NCBI RefSeq assembly: GCF_902506425.1
Contig: NZ_LR732469.1
Span: 1,243,001 to 1,307,000 of the forward strand
Source: Novosphingobium sp. 9U
Lineage (GTDB): Bacteria; Pseudomonadota; Alphaproteobacteria; Sphingomonadales; Sphingomonadaceae
DNA length: 64,000 nt
Direction: 5' to 3'
Shown here: positions 17,218 to 27,246 of the stretch, piece by piece
How the letters are laid out: each line of letters opens with the position of its first letter
Numbering within the stretch: the stretch's first letter is position 1
Translations under genes and position numbers: made by a program
Notes under the pieces: model-generated
Database searches by the model: none
What the model saw: the letters and a program-made list of their open reading frames with translations, nothing else
What the model was told of the DNA's origin: nothing

Positions 17218-17679
17218 TTGAAACGCATCGTACTGGGCGCGGCAGCCGCGCTGTTGTTCGTCGCCGCAGGATTGTTCTGGATGCAGGGCCGCGCCGAAGT
17301 GGAGCGGGGCGCGCCGCCGCCGATCCCGAACGCGCCAGCCAAGAGTGTGCCCGAGGCTCTACCCAGTGCCGATGTCGCAGGCCTTCGCGGTCCTGCGCCG
17401 CCCGAAGCGATCGAACTCACCAACGAGCAGAAGCGCTTCTCGCGCTACGACCGCAACAGCGACGGCCGGATCACGCGCACGGAGCTGCTGTCCACGCGCA
17501 CCGCGGCCTTCCGCAAGCTCGACAAGGACGGCAACAACCTGCTGACGTTCGAGGAGTGGGCCGCCGCGACGGTCGACAAGTTCGGCCAGGCCGATGCCGA
17601 CCATGACCTTGCGCTGACGCCAGCGGAATTTCGCACCACGGCGCCGCCGGTCCGGCCCAAGCCCAAGTGCGGGTGCTGA
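17218..17679 (+). CDS. EF-hand protein with N-terminal membrane anchor
   Basis: The 153-residue protein starts at TTG 17218 (after a GGGGGGCAAG purine run) with a signal or anchor (about 4-22). After a Pro-rich linker come EF-hand loops: DRNSDGRITRTE, DKDGNNLLTFEE and the looser DADHDLALTPAE. All have acidic residues at the calcium positions of the helix-loop-helix. It probably binds Ca2+ in the periplasm or membrane surface; its partner is unknown. It ends in an inverted repeat at 17681-17792. Confidence 0.75.
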   Translation: MKRIVLGAAAALLFVAAGLFWMQGRAEVERGAPPPIPNAPAKSVPEALPSADVAGLRGPAPPEAIELTNEQKRFSRYDRNSDGRITRTELLSTRTAAFRKLDKDGNNLLTFEEWAAATVDKFGQADADHDLALTPAEFRTTAPPVRPKPKCGC

Positions 17680-17680
17680 C

Positions 17681-17792
17681 ATTGACCCGGACTTGCTCCG
17701 GGTCCGGTTTCGGCATTGCTGAACTTCTCGGAGCGTCGCCGCCAGCTCGCGTCGTTACGAAACCGGACCCGGGTCAAGCCCGGGTCGACGTG
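17681..17792. repeat. Inverted palindromic repeat pair, type A, overlapping trmFO end
   Basis: Arms 17681-17713 and 17759-17792 are near reverse complements centred on GAAACCGGACCCGGGTC. They match the repeat at 271-387. The right arm contains the stop codon (17774-17776) and last codons of trmFO, so the element now supplies the trmFO C-terminus. Confidence 0.75.
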
Positions 17793-19096
17793 ATCCACGA
17801 ACCCAAGTCCGCCTTCGCCCTCGCGGTGTAAGCCTCCTTGCGCTGCTTCTTCTTGACCTCGTGCAGCGGCGGAAAGAGGCCGAAGTTAACGTTCATCGGC
17901 TGATAGCTCTCCGCTTCCGCATCGCCTGTGATGTGCGAGAGCAGGGCGCCCAGCGCGGTGGTGCGGGGAGGCGATGACCAGAATTCGCCGGTGATCTCCG
18001 CGGCCGCCATCAGGCCCGCGACAAGCCCGACCGCTGCGCTTTCGACATAGCCCTCGCAGCCGGTGATCTGCCCGGCGAAGCGCACGTGCGGCGCGGTCTT
18101 CAGCCGCAGCTGGCGATCCAGCAGCACCGGCGAGTTCAGGAACGTGTTGCGGTGCAGGCCGCCGAGCCTTGCGAATTCCGCGTTTTCCAGGCCGGGAATG
18201 GTGCGGAACAGGCGAACCTGCTCGGCGTGCTTCAGCTTGGTCTGGAAGCCGACCATGTTCCAGATCGTGCCCAGCTTGTTGTCCTGCCGCAGCTGGACGA
18301 CCGCATGCGGCCAACGTCCAGTGCGCGGATTGTCGAGGCCGACCGGCTTCATTGGGCCGAACCGGAGCGTGTCGAGCCCGCGCTCGGCCATGACTTCGAT
18401 GGGCATGCAGCCATCGAAGTAAGGCGTGTTCGCCTCCCACTCCTTGAACGCGGTCTTCTCGCCCGCCATCAGGCCGGCGTGGAAGGCAAGGTACTGCTCC
18501 TTGTCCATCGGACAGTTGATGTAGTCCTTGGTCTCACCCTTGTCCCAGCGCGAGGCCATCCAGCACACGTCCATGTCGATGCTGTCGCGGTAGACGATTG
18601 GCGCAATCGCATCGAAGAACGCGAGGCTGTCGGCGCCAGTTGCGGCGCCGATGCTCTCGGCCAGGCTTGCGGCGGTGAGTGGGCCACTGGCGACGATCGC
18701 CAGTCCGCTGTCGGGCAGCACGTCTACGCGCTCGCGCACGATCTCCAGCGTCGGCTGTGCCGCCAGCGCGGCTTCTACCTCGGCGGAGAAGACGTCGCGG
18801 TCTACGGCCAGTGCCGATCCGGCAGGCACTTGCGCCTTGGCGGCGGCAGCCATCACCAGCGAATCCAGCTGGCGCATTTCGTGGTGCAGCAGCCCAACGG
18901 CGTTTTTCCCGTCGTCGTCCGAGCGGAACGAGTTCGAACAGACCAGCTCGGCCAAGGCATCGGTCTGGTGGGCTGGCGAGCGCTCGCCAGTTCCGCGCAT
19001 TTCGGAAAGGCGGACGCGTACGCCCCGGCGCGCGAGCTGCCAGGCCGCTTCACTGCCAGCCAGGCCGCCGCCGATGATGTGGACTTGATGGGTCAT
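17774..19096 (-). CDS. trmFO: tRNA (uracil-54-C5)-methyltransferase, folate-dependent
   Basis: The 440-residue flavoprotein makes ribothymidine at tRNA position 54 using methylene-tetrahydrofolate and FADH2. The FAD-binding motif is at the N-terminus ([18 protein letters not shown]). Family stretches [19 protein letters not shown] and [15 protein letters not shown] follow, the last with a conserved Cys. ATG 19096 is preferred over the in-frame TTG two codons upstream. The last residues (ITSTRA) and the stop are encoded inside a palindromic repeat. It lies downstream of the gyrA-DUF952 pair on the same strand. Confidence 0.93.
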   Translation of the reverse strand: MTHQVHIIGGGLAGSEAAWQLARRGVRVRLSEMRGTGERSPAHQTDALAELVCSNSFRSDDDGKNAVGLLHHEMRQLDSLVMAAAAKAQVPAGSALAVDRDVFSAEVEAALAAQPTLEIVRERVDVLPDSGLAIVASGPLTAASLAESIGAATGADSLAFFDAIAPIVYRDSIDMDVCWMASRWDKGETKDYINCPMDKEQYLAFHAGLMAGEKTAFKEWEANTPYFDGCMPIEVMAERGLDTLRFGPMKPVGLDNPRTGRWPHAVVQLRQDNKLGTIWNMVGFQTKLKHAEQVRLFRTIPGLENAEFARLGGLHRNTFLNSPVLLDRQLRLKTAPHVRFAGQITGCEGYVESAAVGLVAGLMAAAEITGEFWSSPPRTTALGALLSHITGDAEAESYQPMNVNFGLFPPLHEVKKKQRKEAYTARAKADLGSWITSTRA

Positions 19097-19153
19097 CTTC
19101 AATTCAGCAACAGTGGATCACAACATCACCGTTCGTGTCGAGCGGATGCGGGA

Positions 19154-19504
19154 TCATCCCGTGACCGGCAGCCGCACCTTGCCGTCCTCGGTGCGTTCCA
19201 GCGCGCTGTAGGCCACCACCGCAGAAAGCGGCAACGCGGCGTAGATATGCGGGAACAGGGCACCGCCACGCGAGGGCTCCCAATTCACCGCCTCGCCTAG
19301 TGCGTCCAGATCCACGGCCGCGATGTGCAGGTCCGACTGCCCGGCGAAGTGCTTGTCGACCGTCTCGTCGAGTTGGTCCGCGGTCGACAGGTGGATGTAG
19401 CCATCGGCGAGGTCGACAGGCGCACCGGCGAACGTGCCGTCCGCCTCCAGCTGCGCCATCTGCTCGGCGGTGAGCACCTTATAAGCGATCAGAGGCAGGC
19501 TCAT
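19154..19504 (-). CDS. DUF952 family protein
   Basis: The 116-residue product matches the DUF952 family (AYKVLTAEQMAQLEADG, DGYIHLSTADQLDETVDKHFAG, WEPSRGGALFPHIYAALPLSAV). The fold is related to glutathione S-transferase/ADP-ribosyl-like small domains, but no function is established. Its ATG overlaps the gyrA stop by 4 bases, so it is probably translated from the gyrA mRNA. Confidence 0.8.
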   Translation of the reverse strand: MSLPLIAYKVLTAEQMAQLEADGTFAGAPVDLADGYIHLSTADQLDETVDKHFAGQSDLHIAAVDLDALGEAVNWEPSRGGALFPHIYAALPLSAVVAYSALERTEDGKVRLPVTG

Positions 19505-22314
19505 GCGTCGTCCTCGTCTCTGGCGTCATCATCGTTCGGGTCGAGGTCGTCACGGTCGATCTCGGTCGGGATCGCGACCTCATCGGCGTTGCGTGCGATC
19601 ATCTCCTCGACGATCGCCTCCTCGGCTTCGTTCTCGGGCTCGGCAGTGTCGTCGATGCGCACCGCGCTGACGACGTGCTCGTTCTTGCCCACGTCGAACA
19701 GCTTCACGCCGGCACTGTTGCGACCGATGACGCGCAGCGAGTCGAGCCCGATGCGGATCAGCTTGGCTTGGTCGGTGACGAGCATCAGCTGGTCGGCCTT
19801 GGTCGCGGCGAAGCTTGCGACGACCGGACCATTGCGGCCGATGTTGTCGATATTGGTGATGCCCTGGCCGCCACGGCCGGTGCGGCGGTACTCGTAAGCC
19901 GAGGACAGCTTGCCGTAGCCGTTGGCGCAGACGGTGAGAATGAACTGCTCTCCCAGCGCCAGCTCGGCATAGCGATCGGCTTCCAATTCGTGCTCGCCTT
20001 CACGTTCGGCTTTCCACGGCGCGAAACGCAAGTATGTCTCACGCTCCTCCGCGCTGGTGCCGACGCGGTGCAGGATGGAGAGGGAGACGACCTCGTCGTC
20101 CGCCTTCAGCGTCATGCCACGCACGCCGGTCGAGGTGCGGCTCTGGAACTCGCGCACGTCGTCGCCGGCAAAGCGGATGGCCTTGCCTTGGCGCGTGGCG
20201 AGCAGCACGTCGTCCTCGGCCCCGAGCAGCGCGACGCCGATCAGGCGATCCTCGCTGCCATCCTCGAAGCGCATGGCGAACTTGCCGTTGCTCGGGATGT
20301 TGGCGAACGCGTCCATGGCGTTGCGGCGCACGTTGCCCTTGGCCGTGGCGAACACCACGTGGAGCGCACCCCAGGTGCCTTCGTCCTCGGGCAGCGGCAG
20401 CACCGTGGCGATCGTCTCGTCCTTGTCGAGGGCGGGCAGCAGGTTGACGATCGGGCGGCCGCGCGTGGTCGGTCCGCCTTCCGGCAGCTTCCACACCTTC
20501 AGGCGATAGACCTTGCCGCTGGTCGAGAAGAACAGCACCGGGTTGTGCGTCGACGTGACGAACATCTCGGAGACGACATCCTCGTCCTTGGTCGCCATGC
20601 CGGCGCGGCCTTTGCCGCCGCGGTTCTGGGCGCGGAAGGTCGAGAGCGGCGTACGCTTGATGTAACCGTCCATGGTGACGGTGACGACCATGTCGTCGCG
20701 CTCGATCAGGTCCTCGTCGTCGATGCCATCGGCGGCGGCGACGATCTCGGACAGGCGCGGCGTGGCGAACGGGCGCACCGCCTCCAGCTCCTCGCGCATG
20801 ACGGCATAGAGCTTCACCCGATCGGCCAGGATCGCGAGGTACTCCGCGATCTTGACCGCCAGTTCCTTGAGCTCGTCGCCGATCTCGTCGCGGCCCAGCG
20901 CGGTCAGGCGATGGAGGCGCAAGTCGAGGATGGCGCGAACCTGGATCTCGGACAGTCGATAGGTGCCGCCGCTTTCCTCGGCGCTCGGCTCGATCGCCTC
21001 GACCAGGCGGATGTAGGGCGCGATATCGCCGATCGGCCACTCGCGCGCCATCAGCTTGGCGCGGGCCTCGGCCGGGTTGGGCGAGCCGCGGATGATCCGC
21101 ACGACTTCGTCAAGGTTCGAAACCGCGACGACCAGGCCAAGCAAGATGTGCGCCCGGTCCCGCGCCTTGTTCAGCTCGAACTTGGTGCGGCGGGTGATGA
21201 CCTCTTCGCGGAACTGGATGAAGGCCTGGATGATGTCGCGCAGCGACAGCGTTTCGGGCCGGCCGCCGCGGATCGCCAGCATGTTGGCCGGAAAGCTCGA
21301 CTGCGCGGGTGTGTGCCGCCAGAGCTGGTTGAGCACTACTTCGGGAGTCGCGTCTCGCTTGAGGTCGATGACCACGCGCACGCCGAGCCGGTTGGACTCG
21401 TCGCGGATATCGGCGATGCCTTCGATCCGCTTTTCCTTGGCCGCGTCTGCGATCTTCTCGACCAAGCCGGACTTGCCGACCTGGAACGGGATCGAGGTGA
21501 GCACGATCGAGCGCGCCCCGCGACTGGCGCCGCGACCGTCCTCGATCTCGTAGCGGCAGCGCATGATGATCGAGCCACGGCCTGTCAGGTAGGCGGAACG
21601 TGCGCCGGCCTTGCCCAGGATCAGTGGCGCGGTCGGGAAGTCGGGCCCGGGGATGATCTCGAGCAATTCCTCGGCGCTGATCGCGGGGTTGTCGATGTAG
21701 GCCAGACAACCGTCGAGCACTTCGCCCAGATTGTGCGGCGGAATGTTGGTCGCCATGCCGACAGCGATGCCGCCGGCGCCGTTGACCAAAAGGTTCGGGA
21801 AACGGGCAGGCAGGACCTGCGGCTCCTGGCGGGAGCCGTCGTAGTTGTCCTGGAAGTTGACCGTGTCCTTGTCGAGGTCGTCCAGCAGGAAGTTGGCGAC
21901 GCGAGCCAGGCGCGCCTCGGTGTACCGCATCGAGGCCGGCGGATCCGGGTCCATCGAGCCGAAGTTGCCCTGGCCGTCGACCAGCGGGACGCGCATCGAC
22001 CAGTCCTGCGTCATGCGCGCGAGGGCATCGTAGATCGAGCTGTCGCCGTGCGGATGGTAGTTACCCATCACGTCGCCAACGATCTTGGCGGACTTGCGGT
22101 ACGGCCGGCCGGCGACGAAGCCGCCTTCTTGGCTGGCGAAGAGGATGCGGCGATGGACCGGCTTCAAGCCGTCGCGCACGTCGGGCAGGGCGCGCGCCAC
22201 GATCACGCTCATGGCGTAATCGAGGTAGCTGTTCTTCATCTCGTCGACGATGTCGACGCGGGTGTAGTCGCCCGACGGGCCTTGCGGGTCCAGAATCTCG
22301 GTGTCGTCGCTCAC
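19501..22314 (-). CDS. gyrA: DNA gyrase subunit A
   Basis: The 937-residue subunit cuts and rejoins DNA in the A2B2 gyrase. The catalytic Tyr is in SMRYTEARL. The quinolone-determining stretch reads [10 protein letters not shown], i.e. Ser and Asp at the two positions usually mutated in resistance, so it looks wild type. The C-terminal beta-pinwheel carries the GyrA box (QNRGGKG), and the tail is strongly acidic (about the last 60 residues). The start codon is GTG at 22314. A 331-base upstream region contains two stem-loops. DUF952 follows with a 4-base overlap. Confidence 0.96.
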   Translation of the reverse strand: MSDDTEILDPQGPSGDYTRVDIVDEMKNSYLDYAMSVIVARALPDVRDGLKPVHRRILFASQEGGFVAGRPYRKSAKIVGDVMGNYHPHGDSSIYDALARMTQDWSMRVPLVDGQGNFGSMDPDPPASMRYTEARLARVANFLLDDLDKDTVNFQDNYDGSRQEPQVLPARFPNLLVNGAGGIAVGMATNIPPHNLGEVLDGCLAYIDNPAISAEELLEIIPGPDFPTAPLILGKAGARSAYLTGRGSIIMRCRYEIEDGRGASRGARSIVLTSIPFQVGKSGLVEKIADAAKEKRIEGIADIRDESNRLGVRVVIDLKRDATPEVVLNQLWRHTPAQSSFPANMLAIRGGRPETLSLRDIIQAFIQFREEVITRRTKFELNKARDRAHILLGLVVAVSNLDEVVRIIRGSPNPAEARAKLMAREWPIGDIAPYIRLVEAIEPSAEESGGTYRLSEIQVRAILDLRLHRLTALGRDEIGDELKELAVKIAEYLAILADRVKLYAVMREELEAVRPFATPRLSEIVAAADGIDDEDLIERDDMVVTVTMDGYIKRTPLSTFRAQNRGGKGRAGMATKDEDVVSEMFVTSTHNPVLFFSTSGKVYRLKVWKLPEGGPTTRGRPIVNLLPALDKDETIATVLPLPEDEGTWGALHVVFATAKGNVRRNAMDAFANIPSNGKFAMRFEDGSEDRLIGVALLGAEDDVLLATRQGKAIRFAGDDVREFQSRTSTGVRGMTLKADDEVVSLSILHRVGTSAEERETYLRFAPWKAEREGEHELEADRYAELALGEQFILTVCANGYGKLSSAYEYRRTGRGGQGITNIDNIGRNGPVVASFAATKADQLMLVTDQAKLIRIGLDSLRVIGRNSAGVKLFDVGKNEHVVSAVRIDDTAEPENEAEEAIVEEMIARNADEVAIPTEIDRDDLDPNDDDARDEDDA

Positions 22315-22645
22315 GCGCTACTTATCGTTTCACTGTTGGCGGGGATGTGCGAACCCTGGCCCTAGGGCAAGCTGCGCAGGAATGCCAGTCACGCGGCCGT
22401 CGGCAGCGCCGGTGCCGACTGTTTTCCACACTTCGTAGCTGCGCCCGCGCGAACGCGCAGCTGCGCACATGCGAGCCTTTGTCATGCAACAAATCGCATT
22501 CAATCCGCGTTCACCGGGCGCGCTCTAGCTGGGGCGAACGGTTGCCAAGGCGTGCATTCGCCGTCATGACCGCATGGTTTTTTCGGCCCTGAGCCTCGAC
22601 CGATCGCTCGGCGGGGCTCGCGGATCTTGAGAGGAGTTGGCCTGA
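22315..22645. promoter_or_regulatory. 331-base divergent region between gyrA and TPR gene, with stem-loops
   Basis: This gap holds the promoters of gyrA (minus) and the secreted TPR gene (plus). Two perfect stem-loops lie on the gyrA side: GTCGGCA/TGCCGAC (22399-22405, 22413-22419; followed by TGTTTT on the plus strand) and AGCTGCGC/GCGCAGCT (22437-22444, 22455-22462). GAGAGGAG near 22630 is the ribosome site of the TPR gene. I see no further gene. Confidence 0.5.
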
Positions 22646-24025
22646 ATGGCTCGCAAGTTTCTGATTTCTCGTGTTGCTTTGGCCGTCGCGTTGTCGAGCG
22701 GCGTGGCCGCTGCGGTTGCCCCTGCGCCGGCTTTCGCTGCCAAGAAGGAGAAGGCCGCGGGCGGCTCTTTCTCCAAGGAGTTCAGCGCCGCTGCTGCCGA
22801 CCTCGACAAGGCCGTTGCAGGTGCCAACACCAATCCCGCCGTCAAGGCGGCGAGCGACAAGGCCGCTGCCGCCAAGGATCCCGCTGCCAAGAGCGCGGCC
22901 GCTGCCGAGGTCGACGCAGCGCTTGGGGGTGCCGACGCCAAGCTCGCCGCGGCTGCCGCAGTCGCCACCACCCCGCTCGACAAGATCAAGCTGGGCGAGC
23001 TGACCCGCAATGTCGGCGTGCTGAAGAGCGATCCGGCGACGCAGCACAAGGGCTTGGTCGCCATGATCAACAGCGGCGCCGCACAACCCGATACCCTGGG
23101 CCAGCTGCAGTACCTTGCGGGTGTCACCGCCTACCAGACCGGCGACTATGCGGGCGCGATCCAGTACCTGAAGCCTGCCTACGATGGCGGCTACCGCGAT
23201 CAGCAGGGCCTCATCGATAAGGTCCTGGCCGATGCCTACAAGCGCACCAACAATTCGGGCGCGGCGTTGCAGATGTCGCAGGCCGAGATCGAGAAGGCGC
23301 GCGCGGCCGGCGGCAAGCCTAGCGACGGTGCCCTGCGCACGGCGCTGCAGGCCGCCTACGACGCCAAGCAAGTCGGCCCGGCGACCGATCTGTCGGCGCA
23401 GCTGGTCGAGTACTATCCGACGCCGGCGAGCTGGACCTCCGCTTTCCAGGTCACGCGCTCGCTGAACCGACTCGGCGCGCAGGAGAACCTCGACATGATG
23501 CGCCTGATGGCGCGCACCAATTCGCTGAACTCGAAGGGCGATTACCTGTCCTACATCCAGGACGCCGATCCCCGCCGCCTTCCCGGCGAGACGCTCAAGA
23601 TCATCGATCGCGGCGTTTCCGCAGGCACTCTGACAGCAGGCGATGTGGCCGAATACCGCAGCACCGCACAGGGTCGCGTGAACGCGGACCGCAACTCGCT
23701 CGCTGCATACGAGAAGGATGCCCGCTCAGCCTCGGCGACGTTCGCCTCGATCAACGGCGCTGCGGACGCCTACCTCAGCTACGATCAGCCCGCGAAGGCC
23801 GAGGAGCTCTACAAGCTCGCGCTGCCCAAGGCCGGCGCCGAGAAGGACCGCGTGCTGACCCGCCTGGGTATCGCGCAGGCCGACCAAGGCAAGTATGCCG
23901 AGGCACAGAGCACCTTCGCGCAAGTGACCAGCCCCGCCCGCGCGCCGGTGGCAAAGCTGTGGACCGCTTACGTCAAGGGCAAGGCCAATCCGGCAGCGCC
24001 CGCGGCAGCAGCTCCCGCGGGCTGA
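22646..24025 (+). CDS. Secreted TPR-repeat protein
   Basis: The 459-residue product has a signal peptide (1-32, cut after APAFA). An Ala/Lys-rich helical part (about 35-115) follows, then tetratricopeptide-like repeats: one around QLQYLAGVTAYQTGDYAGAIQYLKPA and others near the C-terminus around AYLSYDQPAKAEELYKLAL and RLGIAQADQGKYAEAQSTF. TPRs mediate protein contacts; the periplasmic partner is unknown. The tail is Ala/Pro. A strong Rho-independent terminator follows at 24050-24081. Codon usage is very biased to C/G-ending codons, suggesting high expression. Confidence 0.75.
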   Translation: MARKFLISRVALAVALSSGVAAAVAPAPAFAAKKEKAAGGSFSKEFSAAAADLDKAVAGANTNPAVKAASDKAAAAKDPAAKSAAAAEVDAALGGADAKLAAAAAVATTPLDKIKLGELTRNVGVLKSDPATQHKGLVAMINSGAAQPDTLGQLQYLAGVTAYQTGDYAGAIQYLKPAYDGGYRDQQGLIDKVLADAYKRTNNSGAALQMSQAEIEKARAAGGKPSDGALRTALQAAYDAKQVGPATDLSAQLVEYYPTPASWTSAFQVTRSLNRLGAQENLDMMRLMARTNSLNSKGDYLSYIQDADPRRLPGETLKIIDRGVSAGTLTAGDVAEYRSTAQGRVNADRNSLAAYEKDARSASATFASINGAADAYLSYDQPAKAEELYKLALPKAGAEKDRVLTRLGIAQADQGKYAEAQSTFAQVTSPARAPVAKLWTAYVKGKANPAAPAAAAPAG

Positions 24026-24049
24026 GCTTCCAGCTAAGCTGAAAATACG

Positions 24050-24081
24050 AAGGGCGCCGGGAGACCGGCGCCCTTCTTTTT
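24050..24081 (+). terminator. Rho-independent terminator
   Basis: AAGGGCGCCGG (24050-24060), loop GAGA, and CCGGCGCCCTT (24065-24075) form a perfect 11-bp stem followed by CTTTTT. It ends the TPR gene; the convergent carbonic anhydrase gene stops 20 bases further. Confidence 0.92.
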
Positions 24082-24100
24082 GGGACCGAGTGCTGGCGGT

Positions 24101-24763
24101 TCAGACTGCCGGAGCGAATTTGCCGGTGTCTGTGTCCAGCACGTGGAGAATGCCATCGGAAATCGCGAAGTAGGCGCCACGCAAGGTCAGGCTGCCGTTC
24201 GCAAGCTTATCGGCGACGAAGGGGAAGGTCTTCAGGTTCTCGAGGCTTACCTTCACAGCGGCGAGTTCCATCGCGCGCTCGGCGTCGCGTCCTTCCGTCC
24301 CATGCTCGTGCGCGATCGACTCGCGGGCATCGTCCAGCAGCGAGATCCAGTTGGTGACGAAGCCACCCTGGCCCAATTCGGCGCCATGCAAGGATTGGGT
24401 GAGCGATGCCTTGCAGCCACCGCACAGGCCGTGACCCATGACAAGGACTTCCTTGACGTTCAGGACCTGAACCGCGAACTCGAGTGCGGCGGAAACGCCG
24501 TGATGCCCGGGGTTGGTCTCGAACGGCGGGACGAGCGCGGCGACGTTGCGCACCACGAAGATCTCGCCCGGATCGACGTCGAAGATCTGTGACGGATCGA
24601 CGCGGCTGTCGGAACAGGCGATGACCATGACTTCGGGTTCCTGGCCCTCACTCAGAGTGGCCCAGCGCTCGCGCCTGGCTGTCCAGCCGGTCTCGCGGAA
24701 GCGGCGATAACCTTCGATGAGCCGTTGCAGAGGGGCGGGCGAGTCTTTCGGTTCGGTGGTCAT
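24101..24763 (-). CDS. Beta-carbonic anhydrase (second copy)
   Basis: The 220-residue enzyme has the zinc-site motifs ACSDSRVD and GHGLCGGCK and interconverts CO2 and bicarbonate. It is clearly distinct from the SulP-linked enzyme at 7821. ATG 24763 was chosen because GAGGTG lies 5 bases before it; an in-frame GTG at 24769 is possible. It stands alone, divergent from lipA with only 65 bases between the two starts, which suggests face-to-face promoters. Confidence 0.9.
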   Translation of the reverse strand: MTTEPKDSPAPLQRLIEGYRRFRETGWTARRERWATLSEGQEPEVMVIACSDSRVDPSQIFDVDPGEIFVVRNVAALVPPFETNPGHHGVSAALEFAVQVLNVKEVLVMGHGLCGGCKASLTQSLHGAELGQGGFVTNWISLLDDARESIAHEHGTEGRDAERAMELAAVKVSLENLKTFPFVADKLANGSLTLRGAYFAISDGILHVLDTDTGKFAPAV

Positions 24764-24828
24764 GGGCACCTCATGGCTTCGGACATTGCCACTGGCAAGG
24801 GCGCTCGCATGCGACTATCTGGGCGGTC

Positions 24829-25782
24829 ATGAACGACCTGTCCTCCGCCCCGACGCCTTTGTCCGACAGCCTACCCCGCGCGCGCAAGCCCGATTGGATC
24901 CGCGTCAAGGCGCCGACGTCCAAAGGCTACGGCGAGACGCGCCAGCTGATGCGCGATTTGAAGCTGAATACGGTGTGCGAGGAGGCGGCCTGCCCCAACA
25001 TCGGCGAGTGCTGGACCAAGAAGCACGCGACCGTGATGATCCTGGGCGACACCTGCACCCGCGCCTGCGCCTTCTGCAACGTCAAGACGGGCATGCCCGG
25101 CCGCGTTGATGCCGATGAGCCGGCTCACGTGGCCGAAGCTGCGGCCAAGTTGGGCTTGGAGCACATCGTCATCACCTCGGTCGACCGCGACGATCTGCCC
25201 GACGGCGGCGCCTCGCAGTTTGTGAAGGTGATCGAGCAGCTGCGCGCCAACACGCCGCAGACCACGATCGAGATCCTGACGCCGGACTTTCGCGGCAAGA
25301 TGCGCCGCGCGGTCGAGGCAATCGTCGCCGCACGTCCGGACGTCTACAACCATAACCTGGAGACGGTGCCGCGGCTCTATCCGACAATCCGGCCTGGTGC
25401 GCGTTATTACGCCTCGCTGCGGCTGCTTGAAGAGGTGAAGCGCCACGACCCCTCGATCTTCACCAAGTCGGGCGTGATGCTGGGCCTTGGCGAAGAGCGC
25501 CTGGAAGTGCACCAGGTGATGGACGACATGCGCTGTGCCGACATCGATTTCCTGACAATGGGCCAGTATCTGCGGCCGACGCCCAAACACACCGAGGTCA
25601 TGGAGTTCGTCACCCCGCAGGCATTCGCGGCTTACGGAGCGATCGCGCGGGCGAAGGGCTTCCTGCAGGTCGCCTCCTCGCCACTGACCCGCTCCAGCTA
25701 CCACGCGGGCAAGGACTTTGCCGAGATGCGCGCCGCGCGTGAGGCTCAGCTGGCCGAGGCGGCCGCAGCAGGGGCGCGCTGA
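24829..25782 (+). CDS. lipA: Lipoyl synthase
   Basis: The 317-residue radical-SAM enzyme inserts two sulfurs into octanoyl-lysine of E2 and related proteins. Both iron-sulfur sites are visible: the auxiliary cluster [12 protein letters not shown] and the radical-SAM CxxxCxxC in [10 protein letters not shown]. The C-terminal [11 protein letters not shown] contains the conserved Ser ligand. Substrates in this window are the lipoyl domains of PdhB and PdhC. The stop overlaps the next gene (TGATG), so it is co-translated with a RatA/Coq10-type protein. Confidence 0.96.
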   Translation: MNDLSSAPTPLSDSLPRARKPDWIRVKAPTSKGYGETRQLMRDLKLNTVCEEAACPNIGECWTKKHATVMILGDTCTRACAFCNVKTGMPGRVDADEPAHVAEAAAKLGLEHIVITSVDRDDLPDGGASQFVKVIEQLRANTPQTTIEILTPDFRGKMRRAVEAIVAARPDVYNHNLETVPRLYPTIRPGARYYASLRLLEEVKRHDPSIFTKSGVMLGLGEERLEVHQVMDDMRCADIDFLTMGQYLRPTPKHTEVMEFVTPQAFAAYGAIARAKGFLQVASSPLTRSSYHAGKDFAEMRAAREAQLAEAAAAGAR

Positions 25783-26240
25783 TGCCGGGTATCCGCGAGA
25801 CGCGGCGAATGCCGTACTCGGCCGAGCAGATGTTCGACCTGGTGGCCGACGTTGACCGCTATCCCGAGTTCCTGCCCTGGGTGATCGCCACGCGCATCCG
25901 CTCGGACAGCGACACCGAAATGGTGGCCGACATGCTGGTGGGCTTCAAGGCGCTGAAGGAGAAATTCACCTCACGCGTCGAAAAGCATCGCCCCGATCTG
26001 CTGCGCGTGCAGTACGTGGACGGCCCGTTGCGCGATCTCGACAACAGCTGGACCTTCCGCAATGTCGAAGGCGGCTGCGAGATCGACTTCGCCGTGGATT
26101 TCGCGTTTCGCAATCCACTGTTCGAGAAGATCGCCGGCCAGTACTTCGACCGGGCTTTCCGCAAGATGGTCTCCGCTTTCGAGGAGCGCGCAGCGGCGCT
26201 TTACGGCAGTAGCAGCTCCAGCGCGACCAGCGTCGCCTGA
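25782..26240 (+). CDS. RatA/Coq10-family START-like protein
   Basis: The 152-residue protein has a START/SRPBCC fold: it begins RMPYSAEQMFDLVADVDRYPEFLPW, the signature of the Coq10/RatA family. In mitochondria and proteobacteria these proteins bind ubiquinone and support respiration; the E. coli member RatA was described as a ribosome-associated toxin. The quinone role seems more likely here because of co-translation with lipA, but this is inference. Its 3' end overlaps the convergent amidase gene by 40 bases. Confidence 0.82.
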   Translation: MPGIRETRRMPYSAEQMFDLVADVDRYPEFLPWVIATRIRSDSDTEMVADMLVGFKALKEKFTSRVEKHRPDLLRVQYVDGPLRDLDNSWTFRNVEGGCEIDFAVDFAFRNPLFEKIAGQYFDRAFRKMVSAFEERAAALYGSSSSSATSVA

Positions 26241-26704
26241 AGCCGGATCTCGGCGCGGTCCTTGCCGTCGAGCAGCTTCTGCTCGGCGTTTATGCTCTCT
26301 TCCGGCTGATCGCGGTGCGCGCAGGCGAACACCACCGTTCCGACAGGCTTCATTTCGCTCCCGCCACCAGGCCCGGCGATACCGCTGATCGCGACGGCGA
26401 CGTCCGCTTCGCTATTACGCAACGCGCCCTGAGCCATGGCCCAGGCGGTCGCGGGTGAGACCGCACCGAATGCATCCAGGATATCGTCGGATACGCCGAG
26501 CATCTGTTGCTTGGCCTCGTTGGAGTAAGTAACGAAGCCCCGGTCGAGCACGGCCGACGATCCGGCGATCTCGGTCAACGCCGCGCAAACCAAGCCGCCG
26601 GTGCAGCTCTCCGCCACGGCGACCTTGCGCTTGGCGGCGATATTCTCGGTCACCACACGCTCGGCGAGCGCGATGACCGCTTCGGACAGAATGGCTGAAG
26701 TCAC
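26201..26704 (-). CDS. CinA C-terminal-type nicotinamide-nucleotide amidohydrolase
   Basis: The 167-residue protein matches the stand-alone CinA C-terminal domain (PncC/YgaD): AVAESCTGGLVCAALTEIAGSS, a GFVTYSNEAK strand and AISGIAGPGGGSEMKPVGTVVF are intact. It would deamidate NMN to nicotinate mononucleotide in pyridine-nucleotide salvage. The start is GTG 26704. It overlaps the RatA-type gene tail to tail. Confidence 0.88.
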   Translation of the reverse strand: MTSAILSEAVIALAERVVTENIAAKRKVAVAESCTGGLVCAALTEIAGSSAVLDRGFVTYSNEAKQQMLGVSDDILDAFGAVSPATAWAMAQGALRNSEADVAVAISGIAGPGGGSEMKPVGTVVFACAHRDQPEESINAEQKLLDGKDRAEIRLQATLVALELLLP

Positions 26705-26707
26705 GCG

Positions 26708-27235
26708 TCAGGCCTTGCAGATCGAGAACTTGTCCGTCTGCGCCTTGCCCGACTTGCCGGCGAGACCCAGGACCACCGCGATCAGGTCCGCGGTGTTCTG
26801 CGCCGGCAAAGGCGCAAGCAGGCCGACGATGCGGTCGATGTCGCCACACTTTTCGGTCGGGATCTCCTGCGCGACCATGCCTTCGATGATGGCATCGAGC
26901 ATCTGCTGCAGCGAGGGATCGGGCAGTTGCCTTAGCAATTCGCTGCTCTGGTCCTTGCCGGCGCCGCCGATTTTGAAGAACGCCGTCTTGGCCATCGGCC
27001 AGTTCTGCGCCTTGCGCGCGCCATACCGGTTTGCCAGTTCGGCGCCGCCGCGTCGCAGGAAAGCGGTCGGTGACAGCGTCGGCGCGCAGCGCTTGGTCGT
27101 ACCGCTGATCGCGGCGGGCAGGGCGTAGGCCGCGAGCGACGACGCCTCGGCAGGCGTCAGGCACGGTGCTGCCGCCTGGGCCACGCCCGGCAGTGTCGCC
27201 AGAGCCGCGGCGCACAAAATCGCGAGATTGCGCAT
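26708..27235 (-). CDS. Secreted protein of unknown function
   Basis: The 175-residue product has a clear signal peptide (1-21, MRNLAILCAAALATLPGVAQA). The mature part has four Cys (positions near 25, 50, 130 and 173), likely two disulfides, and mostly helical segments. I do not recognise a family. It lies 11 bases after ispDF and 3 bases before the amidase gene on the same strand, so the three are probably one transcript. Confidence 0.6.
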   Translation of the reverse strand: MRNLAILCAAALATLPGVAQAAAPCLTPAEASSLAAYALPAAISGTTKRCAPTLSPTAFLRRGGAELANRYGARKAQNWPMAKTAFFKIGGAGKDQSSELLRQLPDPSLQQMLDAIIEGMVAQEIPTEKCGDIDRIVGLLAPLPAQNTADLIAVVLGLAGKSGKAQTDKFSICKA

Positions 27236-27246
27236 GGTTATGACTT

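Noticed and set aside
19675..22365. An open frame of 896 codons antisense to gyrA, and similar long antisense frames opposite dnaE2, the SulP gene, telA, mfd and rnr
   Set aside because: G+C-rich codon bias removes stops from the opposite strand. The translations are compositionally odd (His/Asp/Arg-rich), have no family motif, and lie over well-supported genes.
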